64,000 bases of DNA from Nocardia blacklockiae (GCF_015477355.1 NZ_JADLRJ010000006.1:355714-419713), one strand, 5' to 3'; shown: positions 14,460 through 22,647, numbered from the stretch's first letter. Numbers and translations: made by a program. Notes: generated by a model not told the origin, from the sequence alone.

Positions 14460-14461
14460 CG

Positions 14462-14872
14462 ATGATCGGCAAAGACGGCACTTTCGACTCAGGTGGTGAG
14501 GTTCAGGTGACCACCCGGCGCGGCGATGTGTTCGATCCGGCGTGCCCGACGCGGCGGCTGCTCGACCGGATCGGGACCAAGTGGGTCTCGATGGTGGTGA
14601 AGCTGCTCGCCGAGGCCGAGCCCGAGGAGCTGCGCTTCGCCGAACTGCGCCGCCGCATGCCCGGGGTGTCACAGAAGATGCTGTCGGTGACCCTTCAGAA
14701 CCTCACCCGCGACGGTCTGGTGGCGCGCCGCGTCGAGCCGACCGTCCCGCCCAGGGTGCACTACCGGCTCACCGAACTCGGCCGCTCCCTGGAGGTTCCG
14801 CTCGCGGCCCTGCGCGTCTGGGCCGAGGAGCACATGGCGGCGATCGACAGTTCCGTCACCAGCGGAGATTGA
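14462..14872 (+). CDS. HxlR-family winged-helix transcriptional regulator
   Basis: A 136-residue HxlR/DUF24 regulator (about 121 if it starts at the GTG at 14507). The conserved opening FDPACPTRRLLDRIGTKWV carries the family cysteine. It is followed by FAELRRRMPGVSQKMLSVTLQNLTRDGLV (recognition helix) and the wing RRVEPTVPPRVHYRLTELG. HxlR proteins often sense redox or electrophilic stress and control a divergent enzyme gene, here the alpha/beta hydrolase. The GTG at 14507 matches the usual family N-terminus (TTRRGDVFDPACP), so the true start is uncertain. The 3' end overlaps the next convergent gene by 17 bp. Confidence 0.85.
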   Translation: MIGKDGTFDSGGEVQVTTRRGDVFDPACPTRRLLDRIGTKWVSMVVKLLAEAEPEELRFAELRRRMPGVSQKMLSVTLQNLTRDGLVARRVEPTVPPRVHYRLTELGRSLEVPLAALRVWAEEHMAAIDSSVTSGD

Positions 14873-15353
14873 CGCCGCGGGCGAACAGGAAGCCGTGGCC
14901 CGTGGTGGTGTTGGTGCAGGTGGCGCGCTGGTCGCGGGTGGCGCACGCGAAATCGCCCACGGTGAGGGTGGTTTCGTCGGGCAGCACGTAGGCCGGGTGG
15001 GCTCCGGTGAAGACGCCCTCCTTCAGGCAGACCAGCTCGGCTGCGGTGTAGCCGAGTGTCATGGTCGGTTCGGTGGGCTGGTCGGTGCCGTTGGGCGCGC
15101 AGCCGGTGCGGTTGCGTTCGTGGGAGGCGAGCTGCTGGCAACCCGCGGTCACCGGCGGATCGGCCAGCGGCGTGTCCTGGATTCCGCAGCCGACGCTGCC
15201 GTCCTCCGTGGTGAAGTAGTAGCCGTCGTCGCGGCGGTAGTGCTCCGGGTCGGCCACGGCGGCGGCCGCCGCGGAACTCGCGAAAAGCGTTGTGCTGATC
15301 AACATTCCGAACATGGACAGTGCAACGGCACCGGCCGGGACGTGCGCACGCAA
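14856..15353 (-). CDS. Secreted Cys-containing hypothetical protein
   Basis: A 165-residue protein with a Sec signal peptide: a basic start, a hydrophobic core (about residues 9-30, VALSMFGMLISTTLFASSAA) and a likely cleavage after an Ala-rich stretch near residue 35. The mature part has about six cysteines (CGIQDTP, GCQQ, TGCAPN, VCLKEG, FACATR, TCTNT), probably forming three disulfides. Its length and Cys pattern resemble conserved exported proteins of mycobacteria and Nocardia of unknown role. The start is a TTG, so the exact N-terminus is uncertain. It is convergent with, and overlaps, the HxlR gene. Confidence 0.7.
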   Translation of the reverse strand: MRAHVPAGAVALSMFGMLISTTLFASSAAAAAVADPEHYRRDDGYYFTTEDGSVGCGIQDTPLADPPVTAGCQQLASHERNRTGCAPNGTDQPTEPTMTLGYTAAELVCLKEGVFTGAHPAYVLPDETTLTVGDFACATRDQRATCTNTTTGHGFLFARGVNLRW

Positions 15354-15597
15354 TGGGTACCCCCTGAATTCGGCCCTGCTCCGGCATTCGCGGACAGCGT
15401 ACCGGCCGCCGGTCGTCGCGGGCGAATCGCCTAGGGGTTATCGCGAACAGCCAGCTACCGAGGGTCGCGGTGCGCGGCGCGGGACGGCGGCGCGGACCGG
15501 TACGGTCCGGCCTGCGATCCCGGGCCCGCTCGCCTTCCGTGACGGTCGGTGGCGTGTCCGGCGTGAGGGTCGCGAAACAGTTACCCGGACAAGCGAT

Positions 15598-16023
15598 TCA
15601 GCCCCGGTACGACCAGCCGATAAGGGTCTCGACAGCGATGTGAATGACCGGACCCTGCGGCGAATTACCTTGATATTGCGGGTATTTGGCGATCAGCCAG
15701 GCCACCGGCTCGACGCGGTCCGGTGCCGCGGTGCGGATCCGCGCGGTGCCGTCCACCCGCACCCACCACAGGTGCGACCATTCCTCGTCGTATTCGTCGG
15801 CGAGCAGCGAAACCCGGTCGTGGGCCGCGATATTGCGCAGCCGCCGCAGGTTCGTCGTGGTCTTCGGCTTGTGGTCGATCGCGATTACCACGGCCCGCCC
15901 GTCCGGCGACACGGCGAAGGTGACCGGCACCAGATGCGGCTGTCCGTCCGCGCTCACCGTGGCGAGACGCGCGACCCGCGCCGCCCGCAGCCGCCGCAGC
16001 GCCTCCTGCTCGTCCAGCCGCAT
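15598..16023 (-). CDS. PPOX-class F420-dependent oxidoreductase (TIGR03668-like)
   Basis: A 141-residue split-barrel flavin/deazaflavin-binding protein. Family features are the opening MRLDEQEALRRLRAARVARL, the strand ATVSADGQPHLVPVTFAV, the phosphate-binding IAIDHKPKTTTNLRRLRNI, SLLADEYDEEWSHLWWVRVDG and a C-terminal P/GW segment. TIGR03668 proteins use F420 or related cofactors in actinobacteria; the substrate is unknown. It lies 9 bp downstream of the SnoaL-like gene on the same strand, likely one transcript. The 244-bp region on its 3' side shows no gene. Confidence 0.85.
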   Translation of the reverse strand: MRLDEQEALRRLRAARVARLATVSADGQPHLVPVTFAVSPDGRAVVIAIDHKPKTTTNLRRLRNIAAHDRVSLLADEYDEEWSHLWWVRVDGTARIRTAAPDRVEPVAWLIAKYPQYQGNSPQGPVIHIAVETLIGWSYRG

Positions 16024-16032
16024 CGGCCCGGC

Positions 16033-16449
16033 TCAGGCGTCGGCCGACTCGCGTCGGATCTGTTCGGCGGCTTCCTGCCGGATGCGCTCGAACTGCGCGC
16101 CCATCGCCTCCGCCACGGCGTTCGCCGCCGAGAGCGGCCGCACCATCACCATCAGCTCGGCCACCTCGCCCGCGTCGTTCAGTCGCACGAAATCGCAACC
16201 GGTGAGCCGCTTTCCGCCCACGGTCGCCTCGAAAACCAGGGCGGCGTCGCGGCCGTCCGGGTCCGCGATCTCGCGCACGTACCGGAAATCCTCGAAGACC
16301 CGCAGCACGCCGCGGATGATCGCCGCGGTGATGGCCTTGCCCGGATAGGGCCGGAACGCCACCGGGCTGATGAACACCACGTCGTCGGCCAGTTGCGCCT
16401 CTATCGCCGCCGCGTCCTGCGATTCCACGGCCTGCCGGAACGAATGCAT
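16033..16449 (-). CDS. SnoaL/NTF2-like protein
   Basis: A 138-residue small alpha+beta cone-fold protein. The N-terminal helix with FRQAVESQDAAAIEAQLADDVVFISPVAF and the later GKRLTGCDFVRLNDAGEVAELMVMVRPL strand-loop-strand are typical of nuclear transport factor 2-like/SnoaL domains. These include isomerases, hydrolases and binding proteins, so the reaction cannot be deduced. It ends 9 bp before the F420-type oxidoreductase on the same strand, suggesting a two-gene unit. Confidence 0.75.
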   Translation of the reverse strand: MHSFRQAVESQDAAAIEAQLADDVVFISPVAFRPYPGKAITAAIIRGVLRVFEDFRYVREIADPDGRDAALVFEATVGGKRLTGCDFVRLNDAGEVAELMVMVRPLSAANAVAEAMGAQFERIRQEAAEQIRRESADA

Positions 16450-16516
16450 CTCGACCTCACATATGCAACTGGGTGAATAGGGTCAGTCGCATACTAGTGG
16501 CTCGGTGCGGAACCGA

Positions 16517-16801
16517 TCATTCGGCGAAGGCGCCCAGCACCGGCTGCCACTCCACGGCGCGCTTGGCGTCGATCAGGTCCAGCCGCGCGAACGGGTCCTC
16601 GGCCAGCAGCTTCGCCAGCGCCTCGGCGTCGTCGGCGCGGAACAGCAGCAGGGCGCCCGAACCGTCCGGGTAGGGGCCCGTGGACAGCACCGTGCCCTGG
16701 TCGACCAGACCGGACAGCCACGCCCGATGCTCGGGCCGGTGCTCGTCGCGCGCGGGCACGGTGGCTGCGGAGTAGGTGTAGTGGACGGCGAAGATCGGCA
16801 C
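16517..16801 (-). CDS. YciI family protein
   Basis: A 94-residue ferredoxin-like/YCII-fold protein. The pattern FAVHYTYS, RPEHRAWLSGLVDQGTVLSTGPY, SGALLLFRADDAEALAKLLAEDPFA and the terminal region match the family. The conserved His in RPEHRAWL is the proposed catalytic or acid-base residue. Function is unknown; some relatives are dehydrochlorinases. It lies directly after argA (16 bp) on the same strand. Confidence 0.85.
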   Translation of the reverse strand: MPIFAVHYTYSAATVPARDEHRPEHRAWLSGLVDQGTVLSTGPYPDGSGALLLFRADDAEALAKLLAEDPFARLDLIDAKRAVEWQPVLGAFAE

Positions 16802-16817
16802 GGGGGCTCCGGAGGTC

Positions 16818-17363
16818 TCAGAGGGTCAGCAGCATTCGAGTATTGCCGAGGGTGTTCGGCTTGACGTAGCTGAGGTCGAGGAACTCCGCGACACCGGTGT
16901 CGTAGGATCGGCACATCTCGGCGAACACCTCCGCGGTCACCGGGGTGCCGTCGATCTCGGCGAAACCGTGCCGCTCGAAGAAGTCCACCTCGAAGGTGAG
17001 CACGAACAGCCGCCGCAACTCCAGTTCGCGCGCGGTTGCGACGAGCTTGTCGACGATCAGCCCGCCGATGCCCTTGCCCTTCACGCTCGGATGCACCGCG
17101 ACCGTGCGCACCTCGCCCAGGTCGGCCCACAGCACGTGCAGCGCGCCGCAGCCCACCACCCGGCCGTCCAGCTCGGCCACCCAGAACTCCTGCACCGCCT
17201 CGTAGAGGGTGACGAGATTCTTCTCCAGCAGGATCTTGCCGGCGTAGACGTCGACCAGGGTCTTGATGTCGGGGACGTCCGAGGTCCGGGCGCGGCGCAC
17301 GATCGGACGGCGCGTCGCCGCCGCGTCGCCGATCGAATCACTGTGCGAGGCCCGTGTTGTCAT
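16818..17363 (-). CDS. argA: Amino-acid N-acetyltransferase (mycobacterial-type ArgA)
   Basis: A 181-residue GNAT enzyme that acetylates glutamate (or glutamine), the first step of arginine synthesis. It lacks the kinase-like domain of E. coli ArgA, as Rv2747 of M. tuberculosis does. Visible are VRRARTSDVPDIKTLVDVYAG, KNLVTLYEAVQEFWVAE and the acetyl-CoA loop VRTVAVHPSVKGKGIGGLIV. The C-terminal MCRSYDTGVAEFLDLSYVKP is highly typical of this clade. The ATG at 17363 is chosen over an upstream in-frame start. It diverges from pgsA, as in mycobacteria. Confidence 0.93.
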   Translation of the reverse strand: MTTRASHSDSIGDAAATRRPIVRRARTSDVPDIKTLVDVYAGKILLEKNLVTLYEAVQEFWVAELDGRVVGCGALHVLWADLGEVRTVAVHPSVKGKGIGGLIVDKLVATARELELRRLFVLTFEVDFFERHGFAEIDGTPVTAEVFAEMCRSYDTGVAEFLDLSYVKPNTLGNTRMLLTL

Positions 17364-17479
17364 GGGGTGCACAGTAGTCGGCTGGACAACCGATAGTCTG
17401 GTGGAGTGCCGCACCGCCAGCCCGTCCCGACGCCCCGCTCTCGCGGGTCGCGCCGCGGCGTGCGTGGGTGGGGGTGCCG

Positions 17480-18139
17480 GTGAGCGTGCAGAGCGACGAC
17501 ATGGACAGCGCCTGGGTCGACACGGCTCGCGCGCGCCCGAATCTGGCGCCCGTCCCGGCCCGCACCGTCGAGCCCTCGGCGGTGCCGCTGATGAACATCG
17601 CCAACATTCTGACGGTGCTGCGGATCCTCATCGTGCCGCTGTTCCTGCTGGCGCTGTTCGCCGCCGGCGGGCACGACGCCGGCTGGCGGATCGCGGCGAC
17701 GGTCCTGTTCGGGGTCGCGGCCGTCACCGACCGCGTCGACGGGCAGCTGGCCCGCAAGTACGGCCTGGTCACCGACTTCGGCAAACTGGCCGACCCCATC
17801 GCCGACAAGGCGCTGATCGGGTCGGCGCTGATCGGGCTGTCGGCGCTGGGCGATCTGGCCTGGTGGATCACGCTGGTCATCTGCGCCCGCGAGATCGGGG
17901 TGACGCTGCTGCGGCTGGCGGTGGTCCGGCGCGGCGTGATCCCGGCCGGGCGCGGCGGCAAGTTGAAGACCTTGGTGCAGTCGCTGGCCATCGGGGTGAT
18001 GCTGCTGCCGCTGTCGGGCGCGTTCCAGACCGCGGGCCTGCTGCTGATGTACGTCGCGGTCGCGCTGACGGTGATCACCGGCCTGGATTACGTGGTGCAG
18101 GCGGCCCGGCTCCGGTTCGGGCCGGTCCGGCGGCCGTGA
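17480..18139 (+). CDS. pgsA: CDP-diacylglycerol--glycerol-3-phosphate 3-phosphatidyltransferase
   Basis: A 219-residue integral membrane enzyme making phosphatidylglycerophosphate, the precursor of PG and cardiolipin. It has the complete CDP-alcohol phosphotransferase motif DG-x2-AR-x8-G-x3-D-x3-D (DGQLARKYGLVTDF then G, D, D). About five hydrophobic helices run from residue 45 onward (NIANILTVLRILIVPLFLLAL first). The GTG at 17480 follows a GGTGGGGG stretch; a GTG 12 nt upstream is also possible. The stop overlaps cinA by 4 bp. The position matches Rv2746c (pgsA3). Confidence 0.93.
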   Translation: MSVQSDDMDSAWVDTARARPNLAPVPARTVEPSAVPLMNIANILTVLRILIVPLFLLALFAAGGHDAGWRIAATVLFGVAAVTDRVDGQLARKYGLVTDFGKLADPIADKALIGSALIGLSALGDLAWWITLVICAREIGVTLLRLAVVRRGVIPAGRGGKLKTLVQSLAIGVMLLPLSGAFQTAGLLLMYVAVALTVITGLDYVVQAARLRFGPVRRP

Positions 18140-18672
18140 ACGCGCCGCCGTCGCCGGGCGACCCGCTCGCCGCGGCGGTCCCGGCCGCCGATCTCGTCCG
18201 GTTGCTGCGCCGGTCCGCACTCACCCTGGCGACCGCCGAATCGCTGACCGCGGGACTGCTGGCGGCGACCGTGGCCGGGGTGCCCGGCGCGAGCGCGGTG
18301 CTGCGCGGCGGCGTGATCGTCTACGCCACCGACCTCAAGCACACCCTGGGCGGAGTGAGCGAACACACGCTGACCGCCGACGGACCGGTGGCCGCGAGCA
18401 CCGCGGAACAGCTGGCGGTGGGCGCGCGCACGGCCTGCGGGGCCGATTGGGGCGTCGGCCTCACCGGCGTCGCGGGCCCGGAACCGCAGGACGGACGCCC
18501 GGTCGGCACGGTGTTCCTCGGTCTCGCGGGACCGGAGAGCACCGAGGTGTTGCGGTTGAAACTCTCCGGCGACCGGTGGACGATCAGAATGGAGGCGGTG
18601 CGTGCGGCCGTGCGCGAACTCGTCCGCTGCCTGGAGCCGCGGGCACCCGGGAACCAACCGGGTGGCGTGTGA
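18136..18672 (+). CDS. cinA: CinA-family nicotinamide-nucleotide amidohydrolase
   Basis: A 178-residue stand-alone CinA C-terminal (PncC) domain, which deamidates NMN to nicotinate mononucleotide in the pyridine nucleotide salvage cycle. Signatures are LATAESLTAGLLAATVAGVPGAS, a GGVIVYATDLKHTLGGV block, and VGLTGVAGPEPQDGRPVGTVFLGL, which holds the family's TG-x-AGP loop. The N-terminal molybdopterin-like (COG1058) domain of full CinA is absent. The GTG start overlaps the pgsA stop (GTGA), so the two are translationally coupled. Confidence 0.88.
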   Translation: MNAPPSPGDPLAAAVPAADLVRLLRRSALTLATAESLTAGLLAATVAGVPGASAVLRGGVIVYATDLKHTLGGVSEHTLTADGPVAASTAEQLAVGARTACGADWGVGLTGVAGPEPQDGRPVGTVFLGLAGPESTEVLRLKLSGDRWTIRMEAVRAAVRELVRCLEPRAPGNQPGGV

Positions 18673-18726
18673 CGTTGTCACTGCAGGAACTCGGGTCCGG
18701 CGAGTAATGAACGTGAGGAGAACGAG

Positions 18727-19113
18727 ATGACGCTGCTGCGAGAGGCCATCGGGGAAAGTCTGCGGCGTGCTCGGATCGCGCAGCGCCGGACCCTGCGCGA
18801 GGTGTCCACGTCCGCGCGGGTGAGCCTCGGCTATCTGTCCGAGGTCGAGCGCGGGCGCAAGGAGGCCTCCAGTGAACTGCTGGCGGCGATCTGCCAGGCG
18901 CTGGACCTGCCGCTGTCGCGGGTGCTGTCGGATGTGAGCGCGGCCATGGCCGAGACCGACCAGGTGGCCGCCCCGGCCGCGGCGCCCGTCCCCGCCCCCG
19001 TGGATGCCGCGGTCGCGACCGTGTCGGTTCCCCTCGGTGCCATCGCCGAGGACACCCGCATCGTGATCCCGGCGCCCAGGGCGGAGAAACTGGTACTGGT
19101 ACAGGCGAAGTGA
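18727..19113 (+). CDS. clgR: ClgR, XRE-family activator of clp and phage-shock genes
   Basis: A 128-residue regulator. The N-terminal helix-turn-helix (about residues 10-65: [40 protein letters not shown]) is the conserved ClgR DNA-binding domain. An Ala/Pro linker and a short C-terminal tail ending in VLVQAK follow. In M. tuberculosis Rv2745c activates clpP and the psp operon under envelope stress. The neighbours here (pspA, pspM) show the same module. GGAAC at 18686 hints at an ECF (SigE-like) -35, but no matching -10 could be placed. A strong hairpin follows the gene. Confidence 0.9.
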   Translation: MTLLREAIGESLRRARIAQRRTLREVSTSARVSLGYLSEVERGRKEASSELLAAICQALDLPLSRVLSDVSAAMAETDQVAAPAAAPVPAPVDAAVATVSVPLGAIAEDTRIVIPAPRAEKLVLVQAK

Positions 19114-19119
19114 GCCGGT

Positions 19120-19153
19120 GTTGCCGGCGTCGAGACCGATCGGCGCCGGCAAC
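19120..19153 (+). terminator. Hairpin terminator after clgR
   Basis: Perfect 10-bp arms GTTGCCGGCG / CGCCGGCAAC with a 14-nt loop lie 6 bp after the clgR stop. No U-run follows, as is common in actinobacteria. It would separate clgR from pspA or attenuate read-through, implying a pspA promoter in 19154-19321. Confidence 0.55.
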
Positions 19154-19321
19154 GCTGTACTACGGAGCGGAAACGGATAGATTCTCTGTAAGCGTCGGCA
19201 ACCGGCGGGTGCTGCCCACACCGGTGCCGCGCGGTGGAGGATAGGGACAACGGGGTGCGTGACGGTCGCGCACTAAGTCGCGCTGGAGGCGCGGCGCGTC
19301 AGATGGAGGCGGGATCAATCG

Positions 19322-20128
19322 ATGGCTAATCCGTTCGTCAAGGCCTGGAAGTACCTCATGGCCCTCTTCGATTCCAAGATCGAGGAGCACGCGGATCCGA
19401 AGGTCCAGATTCAGCAGGCTATCGAGGAAGCCCAGCGCCAGCACCAGGCCCTGTCGCAGCAGGCCGCGTCGGTCATCGGCAACCAGCGTCAGCTGGAGAT
19501 GAAGCTGAACCGCCAGCTCGACGAGGTGGAGAAGCTCAACGCCAACGCCCGGCAGGCGGTCATGCTCGCCGACCAGGCCACCCAGGCCGGCGACACCGAG
19601 AAGGCGATCCAGTACACCAACGCCGCCGAGGCGTTCGCGGCGCAGCTGGTCACCGCCGAGCAGTCGATCGAGGACCTGAAGGTCCTGCACGACCAGTCGC
19701 TGCAGGCGGCCGCGCAGGCCAAGAAGGCCGTCGAGCAGAACGCGATGACGCTGCAGCAGAAGGTCGCCGAGCGCACCAAGCTGCTGTCCCAGCTCGAGCA
19801 GGCCAAGATGCAGGAGCAGGTCTCGGCCTCGCTGCAGCAGATGGACTCCACGCTGTCCGCGCCCGGCAGCACCCCGAGCCTGGACGCGGTCCGCGAGAAG
19901 ATCGAGCGCCGCTACGCCAACGCGCTGGGCGCCGCCGAACTGGCGGGCAACTCGGTGCAGGGCCGCATGCTCGAGGTGCAGCAGGCCAGCATCCAGATGG
20001 CCGGCCACAACCGGCTCGAGCAGATCCGCGCGTCCATGCGCGGCGATTCGCTGCCCGCCGGCGAGTCGGCCACCCCGAACCCGGCCGCGCAGCCCCAGAT
20101 CAACAAGGGCCAGACCGCGCAGCAGTAG
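19322..20128 (+). CDS. pspA: PspA/IM30 family membrane-stress protein (35-kDa antigen)
   Basis: A 268-residue peripheral membrane protein. It opens [22 protein letters not shown], an amphipathic membrane-binding helix, then forms a long antiparallel coiled coil (about residues 25-190, rich in Gln, Lys and Glu heptads) typical of PspA/Vipp1/ESCRT-III-like scaffolds. It ends in a Pro/Asn/Gln-rich tail. The orthologue is M. tuberculosis Rv2744c. It is expected to coat and repair stressed inner membrane and to bind ClgR. Its neighbours clgR and pspM complete the actinobacterial Psp system. Confidence 0.93.
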   Translation: MANPFVKAWKYLMALFDSKIEEHADPKVQIQQAIEEAQRQHQALSQQAASVIGNQRQLEMKLNRQLDEVEKLNANARQAVMLADQATQAGDTEKAIQYTNAAEAFAAQLVTAEQSIEDLKVLHDQSLQAAAQAKKAVEQNAMTLQQKVAERTKLLSQLEQAKMQEQVSASLQQMDSTLSAPGSTPSLDAVREKIERRYANALGAAELAGNSVQGRMLEVQQASIQMAGHNRLEQIRASMRGDSLPAGESATPNPAAQPQINKGQTAQQ

Positions 20129-20158
20129 CGTTCGCCCGCCGGAGAGGTACGAGGTGTG

Positions 20159-21580
20159 ATGGGGAGATCGCGGGCCCGCGACGAGCCCGCGCGCGCTCGG
20201 CTCCGGCGGGGCAGCTCGCGCGCCGAGGCGGCCGCGAGTCTCCCGCCGCGTCCGGCCGAGTGGCCACGCGGCCCGGTCCCGGGCGCCGACGCGTCGCCTG
20301 CCGCCGGGACCGTCCCGGTGGAGCGGGCTGTTCTCGGTGGTGCGGGCCCGGTCGACAGCGCACCGTCCGGTCTCGGCGGTAACCCGCCCCCGCCGGAACG
20401 TTCTTGGGGCACATCGTCTTCGGCACGATCAACGGTCCGGGATGAGAGCAATCCCGCCTCCCGGCCGGACGATCCGACCCGCCAGACCGCCCCGAAGTCA
20501 TTGTTCCCCTCCGTTTTTCCCCGTGTGCGCGGTGGCGGCATGGCGCGCCGTGGGGCGGGTGGTGGCGAAGCGGGTCGTGCGGTCGGTGGTGACGATGCGC
20601 GCCGTGTGCGCGGTGGTGATGAAGCGCGTCGTGTGGTTGGCGGTGGCGAGGCGCGTCGTGTGCGCGGTGGCGGCGAGGTGCGTCGTGGGTCGGCCGCCGA
20701 CGCTGGGGTGAAGCGTCGAGCGGGGGCGGCGGAGGACTCTGGTCTGCGTGGGAAATTGGTGCGGGAAGTGCTGGCGCAGTCCGGGATTGCGGACGAACAA
20801 GTGGAGCAGGCGCGGCGTCTGCCGGACACCCTGCGCGAGGTGGGGGAGCACGCCTTTCACGCGGTGCGCAAATGGGCCGACCCGCGGGAGCGGGAGTTGC
20901 GGCGGCGGCGCCGGGTGCGGCGACAGAGCCTGCGGTTGAGTGCCGCCTCCGGGCTGACCGCCCTGGGCACGGCGGGGCTGGTCGTCGTCTCGGCCCCGGC
21001 GTGGGCGGTCATCGTCGTCGGCGGCGGTGCCGCGGCGCTGGTCACCGGCGCGGCCGTCAGTACCCGGCGCTACCTCGCGCTGCGGCGGAATCCCTTGCCG
21101 CCGGCCGCTTTCGTGCCCCGCAAACTGCCGCCGATCCGCTCGGCCGCGCGGGAGCCGATCGCGCGGCTGGTCCGCGCCGAGCGGGCCCTGTACACCGTCG
21201 GCCGCCAGATCGCGCACGGCGGCCGGCTGCCCGCCGACGATCTGACCGACACCCTCGACACGGCGAGTTCCGGCGCCGCCGCGCTGCACGCCCTCGCCAG
21301 TGATGTGGTCGCCTTGGAGCAGGCCGCCGGGCTGGTGGGTCAAATGCGTTCGGTGTCGGCTCCCATACCGGCCGACCACATTCGCGCCGTGGTGCGGCGG
21401 CTGGAGAACGGCGTCACCGAATACGAGGAACTGGTCGCGTCCGCCGCTCGTGTCCTCGCCGTTCCCGAAAGTCCCGCGTTGCCCGACGATCTCGGCTGGG
21501 CCATGGTGAACCTGCGCGACGCCGCCGACCGGCTGGACGGCTGGGCCCAGGCGCTCACCGAACTGGCGGACGAGCGCTGA
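20159..21580 (+). CDS. PspM-like phage-shock membrane protein with long repeat-bearing N-terminus
   Basis: A 473-residue protein. The C-terminal 290 residues match the actinobacterial PspM (Rv2743c-type) layout: LVREVLAQSGIADEQ..., a basic KWADPRERELRRRRR segment, two TM helices (about residues 264-283 and 286-304) and a helical cytosolic domain. The first 185 residues are Arg/Gly/Pro-rich low complexity and include in-frame repeats of GG(D/G)(D/E)ARRVRGG. That extension is unusual; a GTG at 20708 could be the true start, giving a protein near the usual 270-290 residues. It lies 30 bp after pspA, likely one operon. Confidence 0.75.
   Translation: MGRSRARDEPARARLRRGSSRAEAAASLPPRPAEWPRGPVPGADASPAAGTVPVERAVLGGAGPVDSAPSGLGGNPPPPERSWGTSSSARSTVRDESNPASRPDDPTRQTAPKSLFPSVFPRVRGGGMARRGAGGGEAGRAVGGDDARRVRGGDEARRVVGGGEARRVRGGGEVRRGSAADAGVKRRAGAAEDSGLRGKLVREVLAQSGIADEQVEQARRLPDTLREVGEHAFHAVRKWADPRERELRRRRRVRRQSLRLSAASGLTALGTAGLVVVSAPAWAVIVVGGGAAALVTGAAVSTRRYLALRRNPLPPAAFVPRKLPPIRSAAREPIARLVRAERALYTVGRQIAHGGRLPADDLTDTLDTASSGAAALHALASDVVALEQAAGLVGQMRSVSAPIPADHIRAVVRRLENGVTEYEELVASAARVLAVPESPALPDDLGWAMVNLRDAADRLDGWAQALTELADER
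20521..20700 (+). repeat. 24-27-nt degenerate repeats in the 5' part of the pspM-like gene
   Basis: About five to six imperfect units of the type GGTGGCGAGGCGCGTCGTGT run in the frame of the gene and encode GG-x-ARRVR-type heptads or octads. They lie upstream of the alternative GTG start at 20708, so they may be untranslated. Confidence 0.6.
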
Positions 21581-21736
21581 TCCGCCCGGCCGCGGCGGTG
21601 TACGAGCGTCTAAGGGACAACCCTGATATTTCCCCGATATCGCTTGTGACCTGGTGATTTTCCGGCTCCGGCTTGTCAGTATGGAGAGGTCGGATCGCGT
21701 TGACGGCGGTTCGGAAACCTTCGGGAGGAAGTGGAC

Positions 21737-21910
21737 ATGTTCTGGAAGATCCTGGGCGTCGTCGCGCTCGTCTGGCTGGCGCTGATCGTGATCGGCGCGC
21801 TGGTCAAGGCGCTGTTCCCGATCCTGATGATCAGCCTCGTGGTGTTCGGGCTGTACCTGCTGTACAAGGCGGTGTCGGGGTCGAACAAGTCGACGGTGAC
21901 CAAACTATAG
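21737..21910 (+). CDS. 57-residue membrane protein of the phage-shock locus
   Basis: A small gene starting at the ATG at 21737, with GGGAGGAAG ending about 6 nt upstream. The protein is MFWKILGVVALVWLALIVIG..., almost entirely hydrophobic (two short TM helices, about residues 4-22 and 25-46), with a hydrophilic Ser/Asn/Lys tail. Small hydrophobic partners are common in psp loci and could act as sensors or anchors. It has its own 156-bp upstream gap and is followed by a strong hairpin. The family is not recognised. Confidence 0.7.
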   Translation: MFWKILGVVALVWLALIVIGALVKALFPILMISLVVFGLYLLYKAVSGSNKSTVTKL

Positions 21911-21927
21911 ACGTCCCTGTGTCAGGG

Positions 21928-21966
21928 CCGCGGGCCGTTCGGTATCGAATACCGAACGGCCCGCGG
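21928..21966. terminator. Strong bidirectional hairpin between convergent genes
   Basis: A perfect 18-bp stem, CCGCGGGCCGTTCGGTAT and its complement, with a 3-nt loop (CGA). It starts 17 bp after the stop of the small membrane-protein gene and 25 bp from the end of the convergent methyltransferase gene. It therefore probably ends both transcripts. Confidence 0.8.
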
Positions 21967-21990
21967 GCATTTCGGGGGTGGCCGGTGTGG

Positions 21991-22632
21991 TCAGGCCGGG
22001 TTGGTGGCGAGCACACCGGCGACGGGGGGATCGAGGTCGAGGGTTTCGACTCGGAGGGCGGTGAAGCCCGCGCGGGTGAGCAGGTCGCTCAGCTCCTGGG
22101 CGGCCCGCGCGGTGGTGTCCCGGGTGGCGCCGGGGCAGCGGGGCTGGCTGACCAGCGCGATGCATCCGCCGGGACGAAGCACTCGACGCAACTCGCACAG
22201 CCGCTGCACCGGATCAGGCCAGAACCCCACGGAGTTCACGGCGAGGACGACGTCGAGCGGAGCGCCGAAATCCGGCAGCCGCTCCACCGCGGCGTACGTG
22301 AGCCGGACGCGCCCGGCCCGGATCGCCGCGGCATTGCGGCGCGCGGCGTGCCGGACCATGGCTCGCGAGTGGTCGATGCCGAAGACGCGGCCCGCGGTCG
22401 CACGGTTCGCGAATTCGGCGATGGCTCTGCCGGGTCCGAAGCCGATCTCGAGAATTCGGTCGGTGGGCTGTACGTCGAGTAGCGCCACCGCCCACACGTT
22501 GCGCTGCCGATTGGAGGGACGCAGGGCGAACAGCCAGCCCTGCAGCCATCCCACGACACCCCGGGGTCTGCCCGCCTGACGCACCAGATAGTCGATCGCC
22601 CGCTGTCGCATTGTTTGCACTGTCGTCTGCAC
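21991..22632 (-). CDS. Class I SAM-dependent methyltransferase
   Basis: A 213-residue Rossmann-fold methyltransferase. Motif I is ILEIGFGPGRAIAEFA, the acidic end of beta 2 is VFGIDHS, motif IV is LDVVLAVNSVGFWPD, and the post-motif LRRVLRPGGCIALV follows. This resembles UbiE/methyltransferase-11 enzymes acting on small molecules, but the substrate is unknown. It is divergent from a MerR-family regulator whose operator-like dyad lies between the two genes. The start could be 22632 or the in-frame ATG at 22611. Confidence 0.82.
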   Translation of the reverse strand: MQTTVQTMRQRAIDYLVRQAGRPRGVVGWLQGWLFALRPSNRQRNVWAVALLDVQPTDRILEIGFGPGRAIAEFANRATAGRVFGIDHSRAMVRHAARRNAAAIRAGRVRLTYAAVERLPDFGAPLDVVLAVNSVGFWPDPVQRLCELRRVLRPGGCIALVSQPRCPGATRDTTARAAQELSDLLTRAGFTALRVETLDLDPPVAGVLATNPA

Positions 22633-22647
22633 GAGATCCAGTGCAGG

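Noticed and set aside
18686-18726. SigE-type promoter before clgR
   Set aside because: GGAAC is present but no CGTT-type -10 lies at the right distance.
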